DNA of 8,995 nucleotides from Eubacteriales bacterium (GTDB lineage: Bacteria; Bacillota_A; Clostridia; Christensenellales; Aristaeellaceae), in contig JAQUXV010000084.1 of NCBI GenBank assembly GCA_028692205.1, positions 1-8,995 of the forward strand, in the 5' to 3' direction. The position numbers were made by a program, and so were the translations under genes. This document shows, one piece after another, positions 1 through 6,816 of this stretch (positions are counted from its first letter, which is position 1; each line of letters starts with the position of its first letter). Below the pieces are notes generated by a model that saw only the letters and a program-made list of their open reading frames with translations, was not told the origin of the DNA and searched no databases.

Positions 1-1
1 T

Positions 2-1024
2 TCCTGCTCCGCCTCCGAAACGCTGCTGGAGGTTCGGGGGCTGAAAAAGTATTATCCTGTTCGGCAGGGCATTCTGCCCCACAACGTCGGCACGGTAAAG
101 GCCGTGGACGGCGTCGACTTTACGCTGACGCGCGGGGAAACCCTCGGGCTGGTAGGCGAAAGCGGCTGCGGCAAGAGCACGGTGGGCCGCCAGATCGTCG
201 GGCTGGAAACGCCGACCGCAGGGGAGATTCTGCTCAACGGGCTGCCGCTGGCCGAAGGGCTGAAACGCGGGCAGCGCGTTGGACACATCCAGATGCAGAT
301 GGTGTTTCAGGACACGTTTTCCTCGCTGAACCCGCGCAAGCGCATCGGCGATATTTTAAGCGCGCCGATGCTCTACCATAAGCTTGCCGATTCCAAAACC
401 GTATGGCCGGAGGTGCGCCGCCTGCTCGATCTGGTGGGGCTGCCCGCCGCCGCCGCGGAGCGCTACCCGCACGAGTTTTCCGGCGGGCAGCGGCAGCGCA
501 TCGGGCTGGCGCGGGCATTATCGCTCAAGCCGGAACTGATTGTATGCGACGAGCCGGTTTCGGCGCTGGACGTATCCATACAGGCGCAGATTTTGAATTT
601 GATTCTCGATCTGCAAAAGGAGCTTTGCCTCACCTATCTGTTCATCGGCCATGGGCTGGCGGCTGTAAACTACGTCAGCAACCGCATCGCCGTGATGTAT
701 CTGGGTAGAATCGTCGAAATCGCGCCCGCGCGGGAGGTGTTCGGTTCGCCGCTGCACCCGTACACCCGCGCGCTGTGCGACGCCGCACCCATCCCGGACC
801 CCGGCGAGCGTGACCGCAGGCGCATTGTGCTGCACGGGGAAATTCCTTCCAGCACCAACCCGCCTTCCGGCTGCCGCTTCCACCCGCGCTGCCCCTACGC
901 GACCAGCGTTTGCCGCACGCGGGAACCGGCGCTCACCTGCCGCGCGGGCGCGGATGCCGGGCACCTGACCGCCTGCCATCTGGCGGATCAACTGGCCGGG
1001 AAAGGGGGCGCGGTTCACGCATGA
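2..1024 (+). CDS. dppF: Peptide-type ABC importer ATP-binding subunit (OppF/DppF family), 5'-partial
   Basis: Cytoplasmic ATPase that would power uptake of di/oligopeptides or a related solute through the two permeases encoded next. The frame is open to the left edge and already reads [16 protein letters not shown], the usual OppF/DppF N-terminus, so the GTG at 104 is internal. The 340 visible residues compare with about 330 for the family, so little is missing. Numbering from nt 2: Walker [10 protein letters not shown] at 52-60, Q-loop in [11 protein letters not shown], signature FSGGQ at 159-163, Walker B with D183-E184, and the H-loop His at 217. The C-terminal oligo_HPY domain ([10 protein letters not shown]) has Cys 291, 297, 304 and 325, the pattern that in Dpp/Opp ATPases has been assigned to an iron-sulfur cluster. 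Oddity: the H-loop reads GHGL rather than the usual SHDL. The gene ends in an ATGA overlap with the permease gene. The symbol denotes subunit type only; the substrate is unknown. Confidence 0.93.
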   Translation, partial: SCSASETLLEVRGLKKYYPVRQGILPHNVGTVKAVDGVDFTLTRGETLGLVGESGCGKSTVGRQIVGLETPTAGEILLNGLPLAEGLKRGQRVGHIQMQMVFQDTFSSLNPRKRIGDILSAPMLYHKLADSKTVWPEVRRLLDLVGLPAAAAERYPHEFSGGQRQRIGLARALSLKPELIVCDEPVSALDVSIQAQILNLILDLQKELCLTYLFIGHGLAAVNYVSNRIAVMYLGRIVEIAPAREVFGSPLHPYTRALCDAAPIPDPGERDRRRIVLHGEIPSSTNPPSGCRFHPRCPYATSVCRTREPALTCRAGADAGHLTACHLADQLAGKGGAVHA

Positions 1025-1968
1025 CACGCTATATTATCAAGCGAATTCTGATTGCCATCCCGGTGCTGATCGGCATTACGATGCTGGATTACCTGATTAT
1101 GAGCCTGGCGGGCAGCCCGCTTACGATGATGCAAGGGCCGCGTGTATCGCAGGCCGCCGTGGAAGCGCGCGCCATCCAGCTGGGGCTTACGCAGCCCGCC
1201 TACATCCAGTATTTCACGTGGCTTACCCAGCTGCTGCACGGCAACTGGGGATACTCCATTAAAACGTACCAGCCGGTGTACGATATGATCGCTCAAAACC
1301 TCGGCCCCACGCTGTTGCTGGTGGGTACCTCGATGGTGCTGGGGTTTGTGATCGCCATCCCGCTGGGGGTATACAGCGCGACGCACCAGTACACCAAAGG
1401 GGATTACACCGCGGTGACGTTCTCGTTTCTGGGCACGAGCATCCCAAGCTTTTTCCTGTCGCTGATCCTTGTGTACTTTTTTACCGTACGGCTGGGCTGG
1501 CTGCCCTCCAGCGGTATGGTTACGCTGGGCACCGGCGGGGATTTCGGGGATGTGGCGCGCCACATGGTGATGCCCGCCGCGGTGCTGACCGCCTCGCTCG
1601 CAGGCAGCAACCTGCGCTACATCCGCTCCAGCTTTCTGGAGATTTTGCAGCAGGATTATCTGCGCACTGCCAAGGCCAAGGGCATCGGGCGCTTCCGCAC
1701 CATCAACAAGCACGCCATGCGCAACGCGCTGCTGCCGCTGATTACCGTTTTCAGCATGCAAATTCCCATGCTTATCGGCGGCTCGGTGGTTGTGGAGCAG
1801 GTGTTCAGCTGGCCGGGGCTGGGGCTGCTTACGATGACCTCCATCATGAACCGGGATTATCCGGTCATCATGGGCGTCAGCCTACTGTCCGCCGTGATCG
1901 TGCTGGCAGGAAACCTGATCGCGGATATTCTGTACGCGATCGTCGACCCGAGCATACAGTTAAAATAA
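1021..1968 (+). CDS. dppB: Peptide-type ABC importer permease (DppB/OppB family)
   Basis: Integral membrane permease, 315 aa, one half of the translocation pore of a peptide-type importer (BPD_transp_1 family). The start is the ATG overlapping the upstream TGA (ATGA), which gives the family's typical N-terminus [19 protein letters not shown] longer in-frame reading back to 910 would lie inside the ATPase gene and is rejected. An AAAGGGGG purine run about 12 nt upstream may serve as ribosome binding site, and the overlap suggests translational coupling. About six membrane segments are visible, near residues 9-29, 97-120, 132-155, 183-200, 236-262 and 284-305. The cytoplasmic EAA loop that docks on the ATPase spans about 212-239 (DYLRTAKAKG then NALLPLIT). 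The VEQVFSWPGLG motif at 258-268 is characteristic of DppB/OppB proteins. Length is normal (about 305-340). The substrate cannot be inferred because the binding protein lies outside the window. Confidence 0.95.
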   Translation: MTRYIIKRILIAIPVLIGITMLDYLIMSLAGSPLTMMQGPRVSQAAVEARAIQLGLTQPAYIQYFTWLTQLLHGNWGYSIKTYQPVYDMIAQNLGPTLLLVGTSMVLGFVIAIPLGVYSATHQYTKGDYTAVTFSFLGTSIPSFFLSLILVYFFTVRLGWLPSSGMVTLGTGGDFGDVARHMVMPAAVLTASLAGSNLRYIRSSFLEILQQDYLRTAKAKGIGRFRTINKHAMRNALLPLITVFSMQIPMLIGGSVVVEQVFSWPGLGLLTMTSIMNRDYPVIMGVSLLSAVIVLAGNLIADILYAIVDPSIQLK

Positions 1969-2007
1969 TCCGGCCGCTGCCCGCAACGTTAAACAGGGAG
2001 GACGGAC

Positions 2008-2883
2008 ATGGCAAAACAAGTGGAAAAACAGGCAATCAACCACGGCTATCTGCATACCGTCGGCCGGCGCTTTCTACGGCACCGGCTGGGCGTGGTGAGC
2101 CTTTACTTTTTAAGCGTTATCGTGCTGCTGGCGCTGCTGGCGCCGTGGATTACGCCCTACGATCCCAATAAACTGGTGGGCAAGTTTTCCGCGCCGCCCA
2201 GCGCCCAGTTCTGGCTGGGCACCGATCAGGTGGGGCGTGATTTGCTGACCCGGCTTTTATACGCCACCCGTATTTCGTTGCTGGTTGGCTTTACCGCCAC
2301 CGCCATCGCCACGGCCATCGGCGTGGCGCTCGGACTGGTTTCGGGCTATTTCGGTGGCTGGGTGGATATGGTAATCATGCGGTTCACCGATATGGTGATG
2401 TCGTTCCCCTACATCCTGCTGGTGCTGGTGGCGGCGGCGATTTTCCAGCCGGGGCTGTGGAACATCATTCTGATTCTGGGCTTTGTGGATTGGCCGGGCG
2501 TGGCGCGGCTGGTGCGCGGCAACGTGCTTTCCCTGCGGGAAACCGCCTTTGTGCAGGCGGACGTGGTGGCGGGCATGCCTACTCGGCATACCCTGTTTTC
2601 CGAGATCCTGCCCAACACCATCGCGCCGATACTGGTTTACGCAACCTCCGTCGTGGCCCTTTCCATTCTGGACGAGGCGGCGCTCAGCTTTCTGGGCATG
2701 GGCGTACAGCCGCCTACGGCCAGCCTCGGCAACATGCTGAACGGCGCGCAGTCCATCACCATTCTCACCACCAAGCCGTGGCTGTGGGTGCCGCCCGGCG
2801 TGTTGATTATCCTGCTGGTGCTGAGCATCAGCTTCATCGGGGACGCGCTGCGCGACGCGGTGGACCCCCGCAACATTTTATAG
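2008..2883 (+). CDS. dppC: Peptide-type ABC importer permease (DppC/OppC family)
   Basis: Second membrane permease of the same importer, 291 aa, expected to pair with the DppB-type protein to form the pore. The ATG at 2008 follows AGGGAGG (1995-2001) with a 6-nt gap. The N-terminal OppC_N segment (RHRLGVVSLYFLSVIVLLAL) is followed by the periplasmic-side WLGTDQVGRDLLTRLLY motif at about 69-85, which is diagnostic of DppC/OppC. Membrane segments lie near 29-48, 89-113, 131-147, 150-168, 203-222 and 262-280. The EAA-type loop lies at about 178-210 (conserved G189, then LPNTIAPILV). The C-terminus GDALRDAVDPR is typical. It lies 39 bp behind the B permease in the same operon. No binding-protein gene follows, so it must lie upstream of the window or elsewhere. 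No + strand intrinsic terminator is visible directly after the gene. Confidence 0.95.
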   Translation: MAKQVEKQAINHGYLHTVGRRFLRHRLGVVSLYFLSVIVLLALLAPWITPYDPNKLVGKFSAPPSAQFWLGTDQVGRDLLTRLLYATRISLLVGFTATAIATAIGVALGLVSGYFGGWVDMVIMRFTDMVMSFPYILLVLVAAAIFQPGLWNIILILGFVDWPGVARLVRGNVLSLRETAFVQADVVAGMPTRHTLFSEILPNTIAPILVYATSVVALSILDEAALSFLGMGVQPPTASLGNMLNGAQSITILTTKPWLWVPPGVLIILLVLSISFIGDALRDAVDPRNIL

Positions 2884-2905
2884 CAGCACTAACGTTTAAC
2901 CATAT

Positions 2906-2938
2906 AAAAAAGTTGGCCGCCGGCATGCGACGACCAAC
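2906..2938 (-). terminator. Intrinsic terminator of the AEC permease gene
   Basis: On the - strand, an 11-bp stem (GUUGGUCGUCG pairing with CGGCGGCCAAC, two G-U wobbles) with a CAUGC loop is followed at once by six U residues. It starts 18 bp past the AEC stop codon. On the + strand the two wobbles become C-A mismatches and no U-run follows, so it should act only on - strand transcription and not on the importer operon. Confidence 0.88.
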
Positions 2939-2956
2939 CAGAGAAATGTTCAAAAC

Positions 2957-3871
2957 TTACAACAGCACCGCGAACACCGCGGGGATCGTCACCACGGACA
3001 AAATCGTGGTCAGTGCGACCCCTTTGGAAGTCAGCGTATAATCGCCCTCGTATTCCTGCGCCATCATCACCGTCATGCTGGCTACGGGCGCGCCCGCCAT
3101 CACAATGCACACGCCCAGCAGCACGCCTTCGCCGATCAGCAGTTTCAGCAGAAAACAAAGCACAATCGGCATTACCAGCAATTTGACGATCGAAAACGCA
3201 AACAAGCGCACGTCGGTAAAAAACTCGCGCAGCTTCACCCCCGCCAGCGACGCGCCGATCACCATCATGCTCAGCGGCGCGGTCAGGTCGCTCAGGTAGC
3301 CCACCGGAGCGGCAATCACATCCGGAATGGGAATGTGGAGCAGGTAGATTGCCAGAGCGACGGCGCTTGCGACCACGCCGGGGTTCAAAATTTTGCCCAG
3401 CAGCGAGCTGCGTTCCGCCGCAGGTTCCGGCCCGCGCATCAGCGCGATGCCGTATGTATAGATCAGGATATTGAACGGGATGATGAACACGGTAACATAC
3501 AGCAATGCGGAATCCCCATAAATGGCGGATATCAGCGGAAGCCCCATAAAACCGATGTTGGAAAATACCGTCATCAGCGTGTAGGCGTTGGTTTCGCTCC
3601 GCTCTGCCCGAAGCAGTTTCGGCAGCCATATACCCACCGCGATCAGCATGGCGAACATCCCGGCCGAAATCAGCGCGGTGGTAACCAGTTCGCTGCCGGT
3701 GATTACGTTTTCCGCCAGCGTGGATTTGATGATCATGGCCGGGTTGGCCACATTCACCACGAGCGCTGAAAGCTTGCGGCAGGTAGGTTCGTCCAGTATC
3801 CGCACCCTCGTCAGGAATAAACCGGTAAGCATCAGGATCAGGAATACCAGCAGTTTTTCAACGATCAGCAT
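2957..3871 (-). CDS. AEC (auxin efflux carrier) family permease
   Basis: Predicted inner-membrane secondary transporter, 304 aa, of the AEC superfamily. Characterised bacterial members move malonate, malate or other small carboxylates, but the substrate cannot be read from this sequence. The ATG at 3871 follows AAGGAG (3878-3883) with a 6-nt gap. The protein has about ten hydrophobic segments. Family hallmarks are NPAMI at 43-47, FSNIGFMGLPL at 103-113, IPFNILIYTYG at 131-141 in the first half, and APLSMMVIGASL at 198-209 with TTILSVVTIP near the C-terminus in the second half. Both crossover regions keep their Asn/Gly/Pro residues, so it looks functional. It is a single-gene unit with its own promoter, structured leader and terminator. 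It is convergent with the importer and divergent from nrdA, and no catabolic gene beside it hints at a substrate. Confidence 0.92.
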   Translation of the reverse strand: MLIVEKLLVFLILMLTGLFLTRVRILDEPTCRKLSALVVNVANPAMIIKSTLAENVITGSELVTTALISAGMFAMLIAVGIWLPKLLRAERSETNAYTLMTVFSNIGFMGLPLISAIYGDSALLYVTVFIIPFNILIYTYGIALMRGPEPAAERSSLLGKILNPGVVASAVALAIYLLHIPIPDVIAAPVGYLSDLTAPLSMMVIGASLAGVKLREFFTDVRLFAFSIVKLLVMPIVLCFLLKLLIGEGVLLGVCIVMAGAPVASMTVMMAQEYEGDYTLTSKGVALTTILSVVTIPAVFAVLL

Positions 3872-3998
3872 CGTATACTCCTTGACAACGTATTCGAAAT
3901 TCCCGGTTCAAGAACGCCCGTTTCTCCGGGCAGCGCGCGGACAGCGCGGGCACTTTTTGCTTTCATCAGGCAACAGCCCGGCCGGAGGCTCAGCCTCC
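3872..3998 (-). promoter_or_regulatory. Structured 5' leader of the AEC gene
   Basis: If the predicted promoter is right, the AEC mRNA begins near 3998 and has an untranslated leader of about 125 nt. It can form at least three compact GC-rich hairpins: arms 3984-3989 and 3993-3998 (6 bp, 3-nt loop), arms 3934-3938 and 3944-3948 (5 bp), and arms 3916-3920 and 3927-3931 (5 bp, 6-nt loop). On the RNA, CCCGG in the last hairpin could instead pair with CCGGG closer to the start codon, giving an alternative fold. I do not recognise a known riboswitch. The structure is seen; a regulatory role is inference. Confidence 0.4.
3878..3883 (-). promoter_or_regulatory. Ribosome binding site of the AEC gene
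   Basis: AAGGAG on the - strand, 6 nt before the ATG at 3871. It fixes the start of the AEC permease. Confidence 0.85.
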
Positions 3999-4003
3999 CG
4001 TAG

Positions 4004-4033
4004 AATATGCCCATAACTCCCGACAATTGTCAA
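4004..4033 (-). promoter_or_regulatory. Predicted sigma70-type promoter of the AEC gene
   Basis: On the - strand, a perfect -35 box TTGACA (4033-4028) is separated by 18 bp from CATATT (4009-4004), a 4/6 match to the -10 consensus. The predicted transcription start is near 3998. The palindrome GACAATTGTC overlaps the -35 box. Confidence 0.6.
4022..4031. promoter_or_regulatory. 10-bp palindrome over the AEC -35 box (possible operator)
   Basis: GACAATTGTC is a perfect palindrome whose right half shares bases with the TTGACA -35 element of the AEC promoter, a position where a bound dimer would block RNA polymerase. No regulator gene is adjacent and no known operator consensus is recognised, so the role is inferred from position only. 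Confidence 0.3.
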
Positions 4034-4054
4034 GTCTAAATTCTCGCTGCATTG

Positions 4055-4092
4055 GGATATACGAGGTTTTTCTACAGTTTTTTCGTATATCC
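4055..4092. repeat. 10-bp inverted repeat with 18-bp spacer in the divergent control region
   Basis: GGATATACGA (4055-4064) and TCGTATATCC (4083-4092) are perfect inverted copies around a T-rich spacer. The element lies upstream of both predicted promoters, about 58-95 bp before the AEC start and 75-112 bp before the nrdA start, so it is probably not transcribed from either. It may be a dimeric regulator site or a cruciform. It is not a terminator on either strand, since no U-run follows. Confidence 0.5.
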
Positions 4093-4107
4093 TCCGGTTG
4101 TTTGAAC

Positions 4108-4123
4108 CCGGTATAATTTTCGG
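4108..4123 (+). promoter_or_regulatory. Possible degenerate second NrdR box
   Basis: This 16-bp segment (CCG and CGG flanking a TATAAT core) starts exactly 31 bp before the strong NrdR box, the spacing of about three helical turns seen between paired NrdR boxes. It matches the consensus at only about 8 of 16 positions, so the call rests mainly on spacing and the AT-rich core. Confidence 0.3.
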
Positions 4124-4131
4124 TTTACGTC

Positions 4132-4160
4132 TTGTTCGATACCACATATTGTGTTACTAT
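4132..4160 (+). promoter_or_regulatory. Predicted sigma70-type promoter of nrdAB
   Basis: TTGTTC (4132-4137) and TACTAT (4155-4160) are separated by exactly 17 bp, giving a predicted start near 4167 and a short leader of about 27 nt before the nrdA ATG. The whole spacer is occupied by the NrdR box. Confidence 0.65.
4139..4154 (+). promoter_or_regulatory. NrdR box (operator) of nrdAB
   Basis: ATACCACATATTGTGT matches the published NrdR consensus (acaCwAtATaTwGtgt) at 13 of 16 positions, including the whole right half. It lies entirely between the -35 and -10 boxes of the predicted nrdA promoter, where binding would block transcription. NrdR is the ATP-cone repressor of ribonucleotide reductase genes and binds DNA in its dATP-loaded form. 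The nrdR gene is not in this window. Confidence 0.78.
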
Positions 4161-4181
4161 TATGCTCACAGCACAACTTAT

Positions 4182-4188
4182 AGGAGGG
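4182..4188 (+). promoter_or_regulatory. Ribosome binding site of nrdA
   Basis: AGGAGGG, 5 nt before the ATG at 4194. It selects this start over an in-frame TTG at 4098, which lies upstream of the predicted promoter. Confidence 0.9.
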
Positions 4189-4193
4189 CTCGC

Positions 4194-6716
4194 ATGGAAA
4201 TTATCAAGCGCGACGGCCGCCGCCAAAGCTATCAGCCTCAAAAAATCCGGGAGGCGGTGCGCAAGGCTTTCCTGAGCGTGGACGGCAGCGCCCCGGAAGA
4301 TATTCTGGATAATATTACGCGGGCGGTGGAACAGAAAATCGCCACGCTGCCGGGGCTTGTGCAGGTGGAAACCATACAGGATCTGGTGGAGCAAACGCTG
4401 ATGGAGCAGGGCTACTATCAGCAGAGCAAAAACTACATCCTCTACCGCAGCGAGCATGCCCGCCGCCGCGAGCTTCGCGGGCGCATCGCAGCATACTTCG
4501 ACGATTCCGCCGTGCTGGAAACCGCTCTGCGAAAGATCCAGCACGATTTTCCCGGCGAGGGCTACGGCCTGGACCGGCTGGAGGAGCGCTTTGTCTCCTT
4601 TCTGAAGTCGGATATGCCCCGGCAGGAGAAGCGGGACATGCTGGTGAAAGCCGCTGTGGAGTTGACCACCCAGCAGGCGCCGCAGTGGGAGCTGATCGCG
4701 GGGCGGCTGCTGATGCTCAAGTTTCAGGCGGAACTGCAGCCTGTGCTGGAAGAATACGGCCTGAAATGCTTTGCCGACAAGGTGCGGTTTTTAGCCGGTC
4801 ACGGCCTGTACGGCGCATATATTCCGGAGCACTACACGCAGGCTGAGCTGAGCGAAGCCGAAACGTTTATCGTGCCCGCCCGAAACGAGCTGCTGAACTA
4901 CTCCGGGCTGGATTTGCTGTTGCGCCGTTATGTGATCCGCAGCCACGAAAACCGCCCGCTGGAAACGCCGCAGGAAATGTTTTTAGGCATCGCGCTGCAC
5001 CTTGCCATGCTGGAAAAAACCGGCCGTCTGCTGTGGGTGCGCCGGTTTTACGATATGCTGAGCACCCTCAAGGTCACCATGGCGACGCCCACGCTTTCCA
5101 ACGCGCGGCGGCCCTTCCACCAGCTTTCCTCCTGCTTTATCGACACCGTGCCGGACAGCCTGATCGGCATTTACCGCAGCATCGATAACTTTGCGCAGGT
5201 CAGCAAGTATGGCGGCGGCATGGGCCTGTACTTCGGCAAGGTTCGCGCGCGCAACAGCTCCATCCGCGGGTTTGAAGGCGCGGCGGGCGGCGTGGTGCGC
5301 TGGATTCGGCTGGCCAACGACACAGCCGTCGCGGTGGATCAACTGGGCGTGCGGCAGGGGGCCGTGGCTGTGTATCTGGACGCGTGGCACAAGGATTTGC
5401 CGGAATTCCTCGCCCTGCGCACCAACAACGGTGACGAGCGCATGAAAGCGCACGATGTGTTCCCCGCCGTGTGTTACCCCGACCTTTTTTGGAAGATCGC
5501 GCGCGAAAACCTGGATGCGGACTGGTATTTGATGTGCCCACACGACATCAGCCTGCACAAGGGGTATTGTTTGGAGGATTACTGGGGCGAGGAGTGGGAA
5601 ACGCGCTACCGCGACTGCGTAAACGACCCAAAAATCAACAAGCGCGTGATGCCCATCAAGGAAATCGTTCGGCTGATTATCAAGAGCGCCGTGGAAACGG
5701 GCACGCCCTTCGTGTTCAACCGGGACGCGGTGAACCGCCTGAATCCCAACGGGGATAAGGGCATCATATACTGCAGCAACCTCTGCACCGAGATCGCCCA
5801 GAACATGAGCGGCATCCAAAGCGTGGACCAGCGCGTGGAGACGGTGGACGGCGAAACCGTGGTCGTTACCGTAACCAAGCCCGGCGACTTTGTGGTGTGC
5901 AATCTGGCCAGCCTGTCGCTGGGGCGCATCGACGTGGGGAACGACGCGGAAATCGAGCAGTTTACCCGCAGCGCCGTACGCGCGCTGGATAACGTGATCG
6001 ATTTGAACTTTTTCCCGGTGCCCTACGCCAAAATCAACAACCAGCGCTACCGGCCCATCGGGCTGGGCGTGAGCGGTTATCACCACATGCTGGCGAAGCG
6101 CGGCATCGCGTGGGAAAGCGAGGAGCATCTGGCTTTCGCGGACAAAGTGTTTGAGAAGATCAACTATTACGCCATCGCCGCCAGCTGCGAAAGCGCCGCG
6201 CAGAAAGGCCGTTACGCCCTCTTCGAGGGCAGCGACTGGCAAACCGGCGCGTACTTCGACAAACGAGGTTACACAAGCCCGGCATGGCAGGCTCTGCGCG
6301 AGCGCGTGGCCGAACACGGTTTGAGAAACGGCTGGCTGCTCGCTGTCGCCCCCACCAGCAGCACCAGCATCATCGCCGCAACCACCGCCGGGGTAGACCC
6401 GATTATGAACCGCTTCTTTCTGGAAGAAAAGAAAAACGGCCTCATGCCCCGCGTAGCGCCGGAGCTGACCGAGCAGACCTACTGGTATTATAAAAATGCC
6501 CATCACATCGACCAGAGCTGGTCGGTGCGCGCCGCCGGAGTGCGCCAGCGGCATATCGACCAATCCCAGAGCGTGAACCTGTATGTGACCACGGATTACA
6601 CGTTCCGGCAGGTGTTGAACCTGTACATCCTCGCGTTTGAGCAGGGCGTGAAAACCCTGTATTACATCCGCAGCAAAAGCCTTGAGGTGGAGGCCTGCGA
6701 AGCCTGCTCCTCCTGA
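4194..6716 (+). CDS. nrdA: Class Ia ribonucleoside-diphosphate reductase, alpha (large) subunit
   Basis: Catalytic subunit, 840 aa, that reduces ribonucleoside diphosphates to deoxyribonucleotides in the cytoplasm together with NrdB. The ATG at 4194 follows AGGAGGG and gives the standard ATP-cone opening MEIIKRDGRR. The ATP-cone (about 1-90) is the dATP/ATP activity switch. Active-site residues by alignment of motifs with E. coli NrdA: C314 (LSSC), N529, thiyl-radical C531 and E533 (SNLCTEI), and C569 (VVCN) as partner of C314. Y823-Y824 (TLYYIRS) fit the radical-transfer tyrosine pair. The tail ends CEACSS, so the C835-x-x-C838 pair would pass electrons from thioredoxin or glutaredoxin to the active site. 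It is longer than E. coli NrdA (761 aa), with differences spread through the protein. It is first in an operon with nrdB, probably repressed by NrdR. No frameshift or missing residue is seen. Confidence 0.96.
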   Translation: MEIIKRDGRRQSYQPQKIREAVRKAFLSVDGSAPEDILDNITRAVEQKIATLPGLVQVETIQDLVEQTLMEQGYYQQSKNYILYRSEHARRRELRGRIAAYFDDSAVLETALRKIQHDFPGEGYGLDRLEERFVSFLKSDMPRQEKRDMLVKAAVELTTQQAPQWELIAGRLLMLKFQAELQPVLEEYGLKCFADKVRFLAGHGLYGAYIPEHYTQAELSEAETFIVPARNELLNYSGLDLLLRRYVIRSHENRPLETPQEMFLGIALHLAMLEKTGRLLWVRRFYDMLSTLKVTMATPTLSNARRPFHQLSSCFIDTVPDSLIGIYRSIDNFAQVSKYGGGMGLYFGKVRARNSSIRGFEGAAGGVVRWIRLANDTAVAVDQLGVRQGAVAVYLDAWHKDLPEFLALRTNNGDERMKAHDVFPAVCYPDLFWKIARENLDADWYLMCPHDISLHKGYCLEDYWGEEWETRYRDCVNDPKINKRVMPIKEIVRLIIKSAVETGTPFVFNRDAVNRLNPNGDKGIIYCSNLCTEIAQNMSGIQSVDQRVETVDGETVVVTVTKPGDFVVCNLASLSLGRIDVGNDAEIEQFTRSAVRALDNVIDLNFFPVPYAKINNQRYRPIGLGVSGYHHMLAKRGIAWESEEHLAFADKVFEKINYYAIAASCESAAQKGRYALFEGSDWQTGAYFDKRGYTSPAWQALRERVAEHGLRNGWLLAVAPTSSTSIIAATTAGVDPIMNRFFLEEKKNGLMPRVAPELTEQTYWYYKNAHHIDQSWSVRAAGVRQRHIDQSQSVNLYVTTDYTFRQVLNLYILAFEQGVKTLYYIRSKSLEVEACEACSS

Positions 6717-6725
6717 TTTTTCCGT

Positions 6726-6758
6726 GAGGGGCGCGGCTTGAATACCGCCTCGCCCTTC
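6726..6758 (+). other. Stem-loop 1 in the nrdA-nrdB gap
   Basis: GAGGGGCG (6726-6733) pairs with CGCCCTTC (6751-6758; 8 bp, one G-U). A further CGG/CCG pairing encloses an 8-nt loop, with a 3-nt bulge on the right side. It begins 10 nt after the nrdA stop. No U-run follows on either strand, so it is not a standard terminator. It could protect the nrdA 3' end or guide mRNA processing. Confidence 0.5.
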
Positions 6759-6784
6759 AAAACGCCGACGTTGTATAGCGTGAA

Positions 6785-6815
6785 TTTCTCCGGGTGCTGG
6801 CGCACCACGGAGAAA
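6785..6815 (+). other. Stem-loop 2 in the nrdA-nrdB gap
   Basis: TTTCTCCG (6785-6792) pairs perfectly with CGGAGAAA (6808-6815), then GGTGC with GCACC around a TGGC loop, with a single bulged A. This 13-bp stem is followed by A residues, so it is not a terminator. Its right arm contains the GGAG that would be the ribosome binding site of the small ORF starting at 6817, so the stem would hide that site when folded. Confidence 0.6.
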
Positions 6816-6816
6816 A

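Noticed and set aside
910..1020. Longer dppB reading starting inside the ATPase gene
   Set aside because: It would overlap the conserved C-terminal domain of the ATPase. ATG 1021 gives the family N-terminus with an ATGA overlap.
3916..3958. Intrinsic terminator on the + strand (GC stems before TTTTT at 3954-3958)
   Set aside because: The best stem is only 5 bp and is separated from the T-run by five bases, and the alternative outer stem conflicts with it. It remains possible but is too weak to list.
3916..3967. Hammerhead ribozyme in the AEC leader (CUGAUGA followed later by GAAAC on the - strand)
   Set aside because: The nucleotides after CUGAUGA do not pair with those before GAAAC, and GAAAC falls within the loop and stem of another hairpin.
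3881..4034. 8-bp inverted pair CTTGACAA (3881-3888) and TTGTCAAG (4027-4034) as a looping operator
   Set aside because: An 8-bp match in a region this size is expected about once by chance.
4112..4117. Perfect TATAAT as a second nrdA promoter
   Set aside because: No acceptable -35 box lies 16-18 bp upstream and there is no extended -10. It is better explained as part of a possible degenerate NrdR box.
4098..4193. Longer nrdA reading from an in-frame TTG at 4098
   Set aside because: It lies upstream of the predicted promoter and NrdR box, has no ribosome binding site, and the added residues are unlike an NrdA N-terminus. The ATG at 4194 has AGGAGGG and starts the ATP-cone.
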